A stretch of 22,627 nt of DNA, from NCBI GenBank assembly GCA_934219025.1, contig CAKQDG010000031.1:1-22627 (forward strand), given 5' to 3'. A program made the position numbers and the translations under genes. This document shows positions 8,539 to 16,277 of the stretch, in pieces. The DNA comes from an uncultured Prevotella sp. (GTDB taxonomy: Bacteria; Bacteroidota; Bacteroidia; Bacteroidales; Bacteroidaceae). Position 1 is the first letter of the stretch. Each line of letters opens with the position of its first letter. The notes under the pieces were generated by a model, which was given only the letters and a program-made list of their open reading frames with translations, was not told the DNA's origin and did not search any database.

Positions 8539-11500
8539 ATGAGAAAGAGATTACTTTTTGCCTCGCTCCTTGCCAGTGCAGCAGCATGGGCACAAAGCTC
8601 GTCGGCTCCGTTCGTGATGAAGACTCCAAACGAGTATTACATCCTTTCGGCATCTGGCAACGGCAAATGGGCGTGTGGCGTATACCAGGACTACAACAAC
8701 GAGCAATACGGATTCCGATGGAACCTTGAGAGCGGAGAAATCGAAACACTCAACTCTTCTATACACTCCATTGCATACTCCATATCCGACAACGGAACGG
8801 TTGTGGGCGAATTTGCCGACAACACATTCCGCTCCAACGGAGCTGCCACAACGATGGCAGGATATTGGAAAGACAGCAAGTGGCACCGTCTGGAGATGCC
8901 CACATCAACAGTGAGCCAGTCGGGAGCCGCAGCTATCTCGCCCGACGGACAATATATCACCGGCCACATCGAGGAAGACGGAAAATACATAGGCTACGTG
9001 TGGAAGAACGGCAAGATTGACCACGTTTTGCAAGACAAAAAAGGCGTGTCTATGCCATACACCATCTCGCCCGACGGAAAGCTGGCTGCCGGATGGGTGC
9101 AGGACAAAAACCGCACAAGCTGCATCTGGGATACTGAGGGCAAATACACATTACTCAACGAAGCAAGCCAAAGTCCGTGGAGCAGCGGCCGAAAGTTCAG
9201 CCACGATGGAAAGACGCTGCTCTATTTCGGCGGATGGAACGAAGACGGCAGTCTCAAAGCACTGTATGACATTGCGACCGGGGAGACAAAAAACATCATG
9301 CCAGCAAGTGCAAAAGGCAATTTCGACGTGTTCGACATAAGCGACGGAGCCTCTGTCGTGATGTGCGAGTCCGACGACAGGGGATACATCTATACCAACG
9401 GAACGGGAACCTATGCCGACGACTTCCTCACCTCTAAAGGCTTGGACCTCTCCACGATGCACATCTACAAGGACGAGAGCGTATCATATTATTATATCAA
9501 CCGTGCGTCCACCGTTTCTGCCGACGGCAACGTGATGGGTTTCCAGTATTACAACGACGACAAAGACGAGAACGGCACATATTCCGTTTCTCTGCAGTCG
9601 ATGGTCGTGAAGCTCAACCAGCCCACCACGGGCCTCTGTCCGGTTGCAGTGAAGGCTTCGCAGCTCTCAGGCAGCACCTCGGTGCTCGTTTCGTGGAAAC
9701 CTAACGTGGCAGCACAGGGAATAAAGGGATACAACGTATATCGCGACGGCACCCAAATCAATTCTTCTCTCGTCAGCGACGAGTCGTTTGTGGATGCCAA
9801 TGCAGCAATGGGTAACCACAACTATCAGGTAACTGCCGTGTACGACGGTTCTGCCGAATCGGCAAAGAGCGATCTGGCTGCCGCTACCGTATCGAAAGTG
9901 GAACTTGCCACCCCAGTGGATCTCTATGCACGTCAGCACGGCTACCGCTCGGCTTATCTCGACTGGAAGGCACCGTTCACAAACTTCGGTTCGCTGACAT
10001 ACTTCAACCTCAACGACATGGATCTTGAAACATTCGGTTTCAACGGCACAAACATAAGCATCGAGTCGGCTATCCTCTTCAACAAGACAAAGGTGAGCGC
10101 ATACAGCGGACAGAAAATACAAGCTGTGGGCTTCTATCCAATGGAAGCTCAGGGCGGATGGAAAATCAACCTCTACACCCATGATGCTGAAGGAAAGCTG
10201 CAGCTCTTGTATTCGCAGCCTGTATCGCAGACCCTGACTTACGGACAGCGCAACGTGGTGAAACTCGACAATCCGGTAGATGTTCCGTCGGGCGACCTGC
10301 TCATCGCCACCGAAGTAGCCGTGACCACAGCCTCGCCTAACATCCTTGCCATGGACTACGGCAGAAGCGTGAACGGATATTCCGACCTGGTGCGCATAAA
10401 GGGCGAAAACGACTTCTATTCTATCGCCAGCGTATGGCAGACGGAGAACTTCCTCTACAACGTGTCGTGGGCTATCGACGCAACGGTGGCTCCTGAGAAT
10501 ACCGACATGACAAAAGACAATGTGGACCACTACAACATTTATCTCGACGGCAACTCCGTGGCTTCTTCTACAGACAACGACTATCTGTATGCCGACCTTG
10601 CCGACGGCGAGCACAATCTCGGCGTGAGCGCAGTTTATGCCGACGGCAGCGAATCGCCCGTGGCAACCTCAAGCGTGAACATCAAGGCCAACGACACACA
10701 GCTTGCTGCCGTAGACGACATCATCGTTGAGCCTAACGGCGAAACCGCCATCAATGCCACATGGCAGACTCCTACCGACCGCGACCGCGTGAAACTGCAA
10801 TACAGCAAAGAAGAGGCTTCAAACCAGTCTGTTACGGCTCCTGCCGAAAACAACTACAACTTGATGGCTGGCGTGATATTCCCGTCGAAGACATTCCGCG
10901 GACGCGACGGCTACATCATCCGTTCGGCTCGCTTCTATCCCACTGCCGACGCCGTGTTCACAGTATATCTGTATAAGGACGGCGAATTGATAAGCCAGGC
11001 TGATGTGGACGAGGTGAAACTGAACCAGTGGAACGAAGTGAAACTGCCGGAGCCTGTAGCTATCAACTCCAAGTCGGAATACGAGGTAGTGGTAGACTGC
11101 TACGACGTTACGCCAAAGGGCTCTCCGCTGGCTGTGGACAACAACAACCCGGTGGACTCTTACTCTAACCTCTACTCGCTCGACGGAAACTCGTGGAACC
11201 CGCTCACATCGGTTCCTGTTTACGGCAACTGGCTCATCGGCATGAACATCGAGAGCAGCAAGGGTGTGGAACTGCCTGTAGACGGCTACGACGTGTCTAT
11301 CGACGGCGAGAAGAAGAACTCTGCCAAGATCACCGAAAACTCGTTTGCCTACGACCTTGGCGTGAAAGACAACAAGGAGCACACTCTCCAGGTGGACGTT
11401 TACTACACTGTGAAGCCAGAGAGCGTGAAGGGCGACATCTTCCGTTTCACTCTCGGCGTTACGGGCATCAACCAGAATATTGTGGGCAAACTGCAACTGC

Positions 11501-11691
11501 TTCAGGGCGACAACGAACTTACCGTTTCGGGCAACAACGTTACTTCTGTAGAAATTGTTTCAGCTTCGGGTGCCGAGGTGGCATCGGCTGCCGGCAACAC
11601 GGTATCGCTCAACGGCATGACTTCGGGCGTGTATGTGGTAAAGGCTGTGGTAGACGGCAAGAACGTTACTCGCAAGATTGTTATAAACTGA
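8539..11691 (+). CDS. Large exported protein with propeller-like, FnIII and duplicated beta domains, T9SS C-terminal segment
   Basis: A protein of 1050 aa with a signal peptide (residues 1-19, ending AAAWAQ). Residues of about 30-345 contain repeats of the form S-x-D-G-x-x-x-x-G (SDNGTVVGEF, SPDGQYITGH, SPDGKLAAGW, SADGNVMGFQ), suggesting a beta-propeller. Fibronectin type III-like modules lie at about 370-455 (KGYNVYRDGTQI) and 665-735 (DHYNIYLDGNSV). Each is followed by a related beta domain (about 490-625 and 770-905) with a shared pattern of KI/YI-x-A-x-x-F/RFYP, then L-x-x-P-V-x-I-x-S-x-x-x-L/Y. So the middle is a tandem FnIII-X duplication. The C-terminus (MTSGVYVVKAVVDGKNVTRK) is a T9SS sorting-type segment. 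It is probably an adhesin or glycan-binding surface protein; no enzyme motif was found. Confidence 0.86.
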   Translation: MRKRLLFASLLASAAAWAQSSSAPFVMKTPNEYYILSASGNGKWACGVYQDYNNEQYGFRWNLESGEIETLNSSIHSIAYSISDNGTVVGEFADNTFRSNGAATTMAGYWKDSKWHRLEMPTSTVSQSGAAAISPDGQYITGHIEEDGKYIGYVWKNGKIDHVLQDKKGVSMPYTISPDGKLAAGWVQDKNRTSCIWDTEGKYTLLNEASQSPWSSGRKFSHDGKTLLYFGGWNEDGSLKALYDIATGETKNIMPASAKGNFDVFDISDGASVVMCESDDRGYIYTNGTGTYADDFLTSKGLDLSTMHIYKDESVSYYYINRASTVSADGNVMGFQYYNDDKDENGTYSVSLQSMVVKLNQPTTGLCPVAVKASQLSGSTSVLVSWKPNVAAQGIKGYNVYRDGTQINSSLVSDESFVDANAAMGNHNYQVTAVYDGSAESAKSDLAAATVSKVELATPVDLYARQHGYRSAYLDWKAPFTNFGSLTYFNLNDMDLETFGFNGTNISIESAILFNKTKVSAYSGQKIQAVGFYPMEAQGGWKINLYTHDAEGKLQLLYSQPVSQTLTYGQRNVVKLDNPVDVPSGDLLIATEVAVTTASPNILAMDYGRSVNGYSDLVRIKGENDFYSIASVWQTENFLYNVSWAIDATVAPENTDMTKDNVDHYNIYLDGNSVASSTDNDYLYADLADGEHNLGVSAVYADGSESPVATSSVNIKANDTQLAAVDDIIVEPNGETAINATWQTPTDRDRVKLQYSKEEASNQSVTAPAENNYNLMAGVIFPSKTFRGRDGYIIRSARFYPTADAVFTVYLYKDGELISQADVDEVKLNQWNEVKLPEPVAINSKSEYEVVVDCYDVTPKGSPLAVDNNNPVDSYSNLYSLDGNSWNPLTSVPVYGNWLIGMNIESSKGVELPVDGYDVSIDGEKKNSAKITENSFAYDLGVKDNKEHTLQVDVYYTVKPESVKGDIFRFTLGVTGINQNIVGKLQLLQGDNELTVSGNNVTSVEIVSASGAEVASAAGNTVSLNGMTSGVYVVKAVVDGKNVTRKIVIN

Positions 11692-11706
11692 AGTTTCTGA
11701 TTTAGT

Positions 11707-11883
11707 TCTTCCCCTCCCCCGCCTCCCCCTCCGGGGGCGGAGCAGTTACTCTTTCTACTAAAATCTTAAATGTTTACTGGTAAAATTAGTAATGATACAG
11801 ATTTAGTAATGACAAATATGTAAATTTATGACACCTAAAGGTAACTGCTCCGCCCCCAGAGGGGGAGGCGGGGGAGGGGAAGA
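11707..11883. repeat. Long GC-rich inverted repeat (43-bp arms, about 91-bp loop)
   Basis: The left arm 11707-11749 and right arm 11841-11883 are reverse complements, with one mismatch in the 43 bp. The arms are C/G-rich (CTTCCCCTCCCCCGCCTCCC at 11708-11727), while the loop 11750-11840 is AT-rich and contains a repeated TTAGTAATGA (11786-11795, 11803-11812). No target-site duplication is evident at the flanks. An 18-bp piece of the arm recurs at 19030-19047 (17 of 18 identical). This looks like a MITE-like or REP-like repeat, and could also fold in RNA behind the 8539 gene. Confidence 0.75.
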
Positions 11884-11907
11884 TAAAGACCTGGAAAATT
11901 AAAATCT

Positions 11908-11944
11908 AAAAAGGCGGCTCTCTTCACAGAGAACCGCCTTTTCT
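11908..11944. terminator. Bidirectional terminator
   Basis: Stem AAAAGGCGG/CCGCCTTTT plus an inner TCTCT/AGAGA pairing with one mismatch and a 4-nt loop (11909-11942). T-runs lie on both strands. It can end transcripts of the 8539 gene from the left, and of the hydrolase gene or the orphan promoter at 11998-12028 from the right. It sits in the gene-free stretch 11692-12150. Confidence 0.85.
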
Positions 11945-11992
11945 ATTCAATAGGTATTAGTTTCAAGGTAAAAAGATTGTATTCAGGATAAC
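11909..11992 (-). ncRNA. Candidate small RNA of about 84 nt
   Basis: A consensus promoter (11998-12028, minus) with no reading frame behind it is followed about 85 nt later by the strong terminator hairpin at 11909-11942. Promoter plus terminator with no gene between them suggests a short independent transcript. Apart from the terminator hairpin the RNA shows little structure, so this is an inference from signals only. Confidence 0.35.
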
Positions 11993-11997
11993 TGATG

Positions 11998-12028
11998 CAA
12001 ATGTATAGCAATATTGCCGTACTTGCAA
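11998..12028 (-). promoter_or_regulatory. Orphan leftward promoter
   Basis: On the minus strand: TTG (12026-12028), 20 bp, TACATTTG (11998-12005), an exact fit to the Bacteroidetes consensus and the same -7 sequence as at 16208-16215 and 17246-17253. It points away from the hydrolase gene and toward a terminator, not toward any gene on its strand. Confidence 0.55.
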
Positions 12029-12150
12029 CTATTTTTATATGTTTGATAACATGTTTTGGATATTTTCCAAATGTTTTACTTTACAAAGTGTAATATTCTT
12101 ACATAACTTCCTGATTTATGGCTCCCCCCATCTTCAAATTGAATTATAAA

Positions 12151-12978
12151 TTACTTTATTGTAGTTTCATACACCGTTTCCGGGTCCATTCCCTTTTTGA
12201 AGTCCATGTCGCGGTAGGCCTTGGGCACATCATCCATATCGAGCGAGATATCACGGTTTACGGGGCGGTCGGGATCGAGCAGCGAGTGGGAGAACAGCCA
12301 GTCGTAGGTTTTGCGCATATAGAAGAAGCGCGCCGGAGTGCCGTGGTTGCCACCCTTGAGCCATGTGAAGCGCAGGCGCGAGTCATTGCCAGACTTCTGC
12401 AAATCGCTCACCACCGACTTCGACATGCTTATTGGCACTGCCCTGTCTGCCGTGCCGTGGATAATCCACAGGGGCACCTTGCCGAGAGGCGTGCGGTCTT
12501 TTGCCGAGCAACCGCCACACATGGCGAGAGCCGCCGCCACCTTGTCGGGATAGGCAGCAGTGAAGTCGAGCGTGCCGTAGCCGCCGAGACTCATCCCGAT
12601 GACATACACCCGGGTGGAGTCGCAGGCATAGTTGCGCTTGGTCCATTCCAGCACATCATTGATTTTCTTAGGGCTCCATGCTCCGCCCGGATTCTGCGGC
12701 ACCACCACCAGGGCATCCACCTGACGCCCCATCACTATGGCATGGAGCGGTCCGTAGCGGCGCACGCGGTTCAGGTCTCTACCGCAAAGGCTCTGTCCGT
12801 GAAGAAAGATAATCACTGGCGTATCGTTGAGCGAATAGTAGTAGTCGGTCGGCGTGTACACCCAGAAGTTGTAGCCGCCCGGTATGGAATCCTTCACAGG
12901 GCGCAGAAAGTCATACTGTGCATCAGCCCTCACCACGGCAAGCATCAGCAGTATGAGGGCAAAAAGTTTTCTTTTCAT
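12151..12978 (-). CDS. Secreted alpha/beta hydrolase (esterase/depolymerase-like)
   Basis: A protein of 275 aa with a signal peptide (residues 1-20, cleavage after ADA). The fold markers are the oxyanion strand IIFLHGQS (57-63), nucleophile elbow GMSLGG with Ser130, acid Asp178 in HGTADRAVP, and His212 in KGGNHG: a complete catalytic triad. This pattern fits the prolyl-oligopeptidase/PHB-depolymerase-like esterases of Bacteroidetes, which often act on acylated polysaccharides; the substrate is not evident. The gene is 94 bp downstream of the L,D-transpeptidase gene on the same strand and probably shares its transcript. It has a rare strong Shine-Dalgarno match, GGAGGAA (12984-12990), 5 nt before the ATG. 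Confidence 0.9.
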   Translation of the reverse strand: MKRKLFALILLMLAVVRADAQYDFLRPVKDSIPGGYNFWVYTPTDYYYSLNDTPVIIFLHGQSLCGRDLNRVRRYGPLHAIVMGRQVDALVVVPQNPGGAWSPKKINDVLEWTKRNYACDSTRVYVIGMSLGGYGTLDFTAAYPDKVAAALAMCGGCSAKDRTPLGKVPLWIIHGTADRAVPISMSKSVVSDLQKSGNDSRLRFTWLKGGNHGTPARFFYMRKTYDWLFSHSLLDPDRPVNRDISLDMDDVPKAYRDMDFKKGMDPETVYETTIK

Positions 12979-12983
12979 ATAGT

Positions 12984-12990
12984 TTCCTCC
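12984..12990 (-). promoter_or_regulatory. Strong Shine-Dalgarno site for the hydrolase
   Basis: GGAGGAA on the minus strand, 5 nt before the ATG at 12978. Other genes here have A/T-rich leaders without such a site, as usual in Bacteroidota, so this one stands out. It supports the chosen start. Confidence 0.6.
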
Positions 12991-13031
12991 AAATTATGCT
13001 GCAATGTTCTATATATTATTACATTCCACAT

Positions 13032-13100
13032 ATATCATAACGTCTCATCTATATCATAACGTCTCATCTATGTCATAAGTTCTCATCTATATCATAATGC
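13032..13100. repeat. 19-bp tandem repeat, about 3.6 copies
   Basis: Units at 13032-13050, 13051-13069 (identical: ATATCATAACGTCTCATCT), 13070-13088 (two changes) and a partial at 13089-13100. The array spans the stop codon of the L,D-transpeptidase gene and the start of the spacer before the hydrolase gene. Because 19 is not a multiple of 3, the unit is read in different frames, and copy-number change would alter the last residues of the transpeptidase and the spacer length. Confidence 0.85.
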
Positions 13101-13966
13101 GAAAGAGAGTCGCCGGCGGAGTGTTCCATATGCTTTGAATGTCCGCGAATCTCCTCGCTCTCCTCACTATGGCGCACGGCAACAGTGTCCACATCTCCGG
13201 GCAGAGGTTCGCCGGGATGCTCCTCGCGCCAGTTCACCTCCTCGTCTTTCGGTCCGGGCTTCACGATTATCGGCATGCCCTTCTCCACAAATTTGGCAAG
13301 CTCAAGGATGTTCTCGTTTTTTATTCTCACGCATCCGTGGCTTCGCCTTCCTCCGATAGACCACGGGGCATCAGTTCCGTGAATTCCTATCGAACTATAG
13401 CCCGGCGTGATGATGCGCACAAAGCGCGGGCCGTATTGCCCAGGCTTTTCGCTGCGCTTGCCGTTCTCGTCGGTGTAGTGCCAGTCGGAGCTGTTGCGAG
13501 GGCTGGCGGCCCGAAAGAAACCCTCTGGCGTGCGGCAGTCGCCTTTGCTGCGCTTGTTGCCGAATCCCCTGCCACAGGCGCAGCGGTAGGAGCGTTTCAG
13601 TCTGCCATACTTGTCGTAGAGTTCCACCCGCATCTTTCCTTTGTCCACAATGATGAAATGCTTGAACTGGTTGTTGAGCAGTCGCTCGCAATATTCGAGC
13701 GAGTCTTGCGCCATGGCATAGAGTATGCCGTCGGCATAAGCCTGATGGTCAGCAGATTCGCCCATATACAGCATTGCGTCTTCGGGCGAAGCAAAATGCA
13801 GCTTCGGCGTCTCCACCGCCTCTGCCACTTCTTCAGCTTCCTCTTCGGCAAGTTCCGTGTCGTTAAGTATCTGCTCTCCCCCACTCTTCGGCGACGACGA
13901 GCATCCATATATGATGCATGCCAGCAACGCCATGGCGAGCGGCACTGCAATAAGTCTTTTAAACAT
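13073..13966 (-). CDS. L,D-transpeptidase (YkuD domain) lipoprotein
   Basis: The start is set at the ATG at 13966 (297 aa), giving MFKRLIAVPLAMALLACIIY then Gly-Cys22, a lipoprotein signal. The longer in-frame start at 14080 would lie inside a terminator and upstream of the likely promoter. A Glu-rich linker (residues of about 38-55) is followed by a short helical region. The YkuD catalytic domain covers residues of about 98-235, with HFIIVDKGKMRVELYD at its start, His196 (GIHGTD) and the active-site motif SHGCVRI with Cys212. These enzymes use Cys to make L,D cross-links in peptidoglycan or to attach proteins to it. The protein probably sits in the periplasm, tethered to a membrane. The tail after residue 240 is Glu/His-rich and ends within a DNA tandem repeat. 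Confidence 0.93.
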   Translation of the reverse strand: MFKRLIAVPLAMALLACIIYGCSSSPKSGGEQILNDTELAEEEAEEVAEAVETPKLHFASPEDAMLYMGESADHQAYADGILYAMAQDSLEYCERLLNNQFKHFIIVDKGKMRVELYDKYGRLKRSYRCACGRGFGNKRSKGDCRTPEGFFRAASPRNSSDWHYTDENGKRSEKPGQYGPRFVRIITPGYSSIGIHGTDAPWSIGGRRSHGCVRIKNENILELAKFVEKGMPIIVKPGPKDEEVNWREEHPGEPLPGDVDTVAVRHSEESEEIRGHSKHMEHSAGDSLSHYDIDENL

Positions 13967-14008
13967 AATTATGTGTCGATAAGATATAATCATTTTGCTA
14001 ATATCATG

Positions 14009-14016
14009 CAAATTTA
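14009..14016 (-). promoter_or_regulatory. -7 element for L,D-transpeptidase
   Basis: TAAATTTG on the minus strand, 42 bp upstream of the ATG at 13966, fits TAnnTTTG. There is no TTG at the expected -33 position, so this is a partial match. It supports the shorter start codon. Confidence 0.5.
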
Positions 14017-14048
14017 ATAATAAAAAGAGAAACTTGGGTATATAGTAT

Positions 14049-14083
14049 AAAAAAAACCGCAGTCGCTTCGCAGCGCCCACGGC
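14049..14083 (-). terminator. Terminator of the Ig-like/small-protein unit
   Basis: On the minus strand: a stem of CCG and CGCT pairing with AGCG and CGG across a GCGA loop, with wobble pairs between, then eight T residues. It lies downstream of the small gene at 14170-14397 and upstream of the L,D-transpeptidase promoter. Confidence 0.7.
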
Positions 14084-14169
14084 TCAATATTCTAAATTTA
14101 TGAAATAATTATTTATCGGTCACAGTATAGTTGTTCGTGTGGCTTTTATCTTTTACCGGTGTTCCGGAT

Positions 14170-14397
14170 TTAATTGTTCTCCTCATCCTCAAGTTCGTCG
14201 GCATCAAGGTCCCACAGGCTGTCGGATGTGCCTGAATTGTGTTTCTTGGATTCAAACAGACTACTGTCTGTGATAGTAGAAGAATTGTCGAGCGATGTTG
14301 ATGCTCCTGGCGATGCGGCAATCATCTGCTCCAGTTCAACTGCCATAACCCTTGTCTCTGGTTTGATATATCTTTTCATTTTCATTATCCTTTCCAT
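14170..14397 (-). CDS. Small acidic protein of the 'MKRYIKPE' type
   Basis: A protein of at most 75 aa. The conserved-looking part begins MKRYIKPETRVMAVELEQMI, followed by a Ser/Thr-rich middle and an acidic end (DLDADELEDEENN). Small proteins starting with 'KxYIKPE...V...' are very common in Prevotella and Bacteroides, usually next to exported-protein genes, and have no established function known to me. ATG codons at 14397, 14385 and 14379 are all possible; the last matches the family start best. It begins 9 bp after the stop of the Ig-like gene, so it belongs to that transcript. Confidence 0.72.
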   Translation of the reverse strand: MERIMKMKRYIKPETRVMAVELEQMIAASPGASTSLDNSSTITDSSLFESKKHNSGTSDSLWDLDADELEDEENN

Positions 14398-14406
14398 TAA
14401 AAGTTT

Positions 14407-16141
14407 TTATTTCACGTATTTCTTTCCATTCACGATAACGATGCCCTTGTAGCCCTCGCCAACACGCTGGCCGGAGATGTTGTACATAGGAGCGAGAGCC
14501 TTCTCGGCTTCAGCGTTTGAGAACGTTTCCTCGATGCCTGTGGTGTTTCCGTCGAAGGCATAGAATGTCTTGGCGTTGCCAGCAGAAGAAAGTTTCAAGT
14601 AGCCTTTCTTTGCCGGAATCGTAACGCCGTTCTGCACGAGTTTGAAGCCCGAAACGCCGTTCAGTGTTGCAAAGCCATAATAAAGGTTGTCGGCTGCCGT
14701 AACTGAGCCGTCAGAAATCTGGAGGGCGGTGGTAACGGCGGTTGCGGTTTCTGTGGAAGGAATCATAGCATAAGAAGTAGAAGCTTCACCTTTTACGAGT
14801 ACAGGAGTTCCTGCCTCTACTGTTTCACTTATCTCATTATAAGCAACTTTACCTTCTGCTTCATTCAATTCAATGGCGTATGCTGTCAGACCCACTGCGC
14901 TATAGTCTACTGCATCATCTGCTGCGTATGTAGCAAATGACGAAGCGGCTGTGGTTAGGGCTTTGTAATAAGTAACGGTAATTTTATATATTTTATTTGT
15001 GCCAGATGCAGTACAAGTAATACTGTTTGTATTTCCTGTCCAAATACTTGAATTTTTATCTTCATCTATAGATAAATTACCTTTATCTGCCTTCATAAGA
15101 GAAACATCATTCCCTTCGAACTGTATTTCTGCTATAATATAGTCTGAAGGTACAGATATTGTCATTTTAGCTTTATTGTATAATCTAAAGTCAATAACAT
15201 CATCTGTTCCTAAAAACCAACGTGTATTACCTGTTGTTAATATATTCACAATACCATTTCCCCATTTTGTTGATGAATCAAATTTATTATTATATGAGTC
15301 ATTATTCCTTGGCTTCAATCCTGACCCATAATCCAATTCACCGGAAGTAAAGTCGAATACACCATCTTCTACAGCTACAGGCTTCTTTACCTGTACAGTG
15401 TAAGAGACTGAAGAAGGAGCATAAGTATCATCTCCTGCATATTCAGCAGTAATAGTAGCTGTACCAGTCTTTGCGTTAAGTGTTACCTTTCCTGTATTAT
15501 CAACTTCTGCCACACTTTTGTTTGATGAAGAATATGTAATTTCAGCTCCGTCAATTGATGGAGTAAGAGTTGCAGGAATAGTAAATTCTTTGTCGTCTGT
15601 TGTCTTTGTTATTGTCTTGCCGTCATACTCTTCACCAAATGACAAAGAGGTTGTGGTTTTGGAAGGATCGGTTGATGTTTTGTCGTAAACAATTGTGAAG
15701 GAATTGCAATATAATGATTTTTTTGTAGAAGTTACTACAATTGTAATATCACCGTCTAAGTCGTTATCAAAAGTGAATTCTTTTTCTTCTTGAGTTGTAC
15801 TTACAACATCTTGTAAAGAATTATTAGTATATATAGATGTTTCTCCGACAGAAACACTTAAATTACCAGTTGTTGAAGAACCACTTTTCTTTATGTTTAA
15901 TTTTAAACTTTTTAGTACACCCGGAAGTCCTTTTATAGTAAGAGTCATTTTATTACCAGCTGTTATTTGACTCTTATTATTATATGTGTTCTTGAAAGAA
16001 ACTGTAATTCCTTCAATATTTTTAGATGCACTTACTGCCGTAGCAGAAGTTGGTGTGAAGACAATTTCATCCGCACAAATTACCCCCCCCCGCAAACACA
16101 ATCATCACGAGAGCCATTAGAAATCGTAGATAATGTTTCAT
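14407..16141 (-). CDS. Ig-like (Big2) exported protein, out of frame at a 9-G tract (577 aa if in frame)
   Basis: The ATG at 16141 starts a good signal peptide (MKHYLRFLMALVMIVFAG) that runs into nine G residues (16083-16091). In the present sequence the frame then hits TGA after four more codons. With eight Gs the frame joins ...GGVICADE and continues for 577 aa to 14407. Residues (in-frame numbering) of about 25-145 are an unassigned beta region. Residues of about 150-245 are a Big2-type Ig domain (ITYSSSNKSVAEVDNTGKVT). Residues of about 250-390 are a second unassigned beta region. Residues of about 390-577 end in the Prevotella-type sorting motif YNISGQRVGEGYKGIVIVNG. A TTG in the downstream frame (16101) lacks a signal peptide. 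It is a probable surface protein, either phase-variable, recently broken or mis-sequenced. Its 5' part is much richer in A/T than its 3' part. Confidence 0.8.
16083..16091 (-). repeat. Homopolymer G9 tract in signal-peptide codons
   Basis: Nine C on the plus strand (nine G in the gene). It lies in the signal-peptide coding region of the Ig-like gene and is one base longer than the in-frame length. Slipped-strand change of one base would restore the frame. Confidence 0.85.
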
Positions 16142-16205
16142 AATAAAATAAGTTTTTGTATGTTTATAAAAAAGTTAATGTATTCCGGATATTCTACAAA
16201 TTTGT

Positions 16206-16277
16206 TGCAAATGTAGACAGACTTTCCGAAATAAGCAAGCAAAAGCGTGAATATATGTTGATTGTAATGAAAATGTT
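16206..16277. repeat. 72-bp direct repeat, left copy
   Basis: Identical to 17244-17315 except for one base (A or T context at 16256-16257, ATATATG versus ATATGTG). The two copies lie 1038 bp apart and bracket the DUF3791/DUF3990 cassette. The stop codon of the last cassette gene begins at the right edge of this copy (16276-16278). The copy contains the leftward promoter for the Ig-like gene. Confidence 0.95.
16208..16238 (-). promoter_or_regulatory. Promoter for the Ig-like/small-protein unit (repeat copy 1)
   Basis: Minus strand: TTG (16236-16238), 20 bp, TACATTTG (16208-16215), an exact consensus fit. It gives a leader of about 60 nt to the ATG at 16141. It lies inside the 72-bp direct repeat, so the cassette operon has an identical promoter. 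Confidence 0.7.

Noticed and set aside
12118..13059. 313-codon plus-strand frame opposite the hydrolase gene
   Set aside because: The minus strand has a signal peptide, full catalytic triad and a Shine-Dalgarno site; the plus-strand product shows no family features.
13032..13100. CRISPR array
   Set aside because: The units are directly adjacent with no spacers and there are no cas genes.
13967..14080. Upstream extension of the L,D-transpeptidase to 14080
   Set aside because: It would be translated from inside a terminator hairpin and upstream of the -7 box, and would bury the lipoprotein signal.
16092..16101. TTG at 16101 as the true start of the Ig-like protein
   Set aside because: It would yield a protein without a signal peptide although the C-terminal tail requires export; the ATG at 16141 in the neighbouring frame supplies one.
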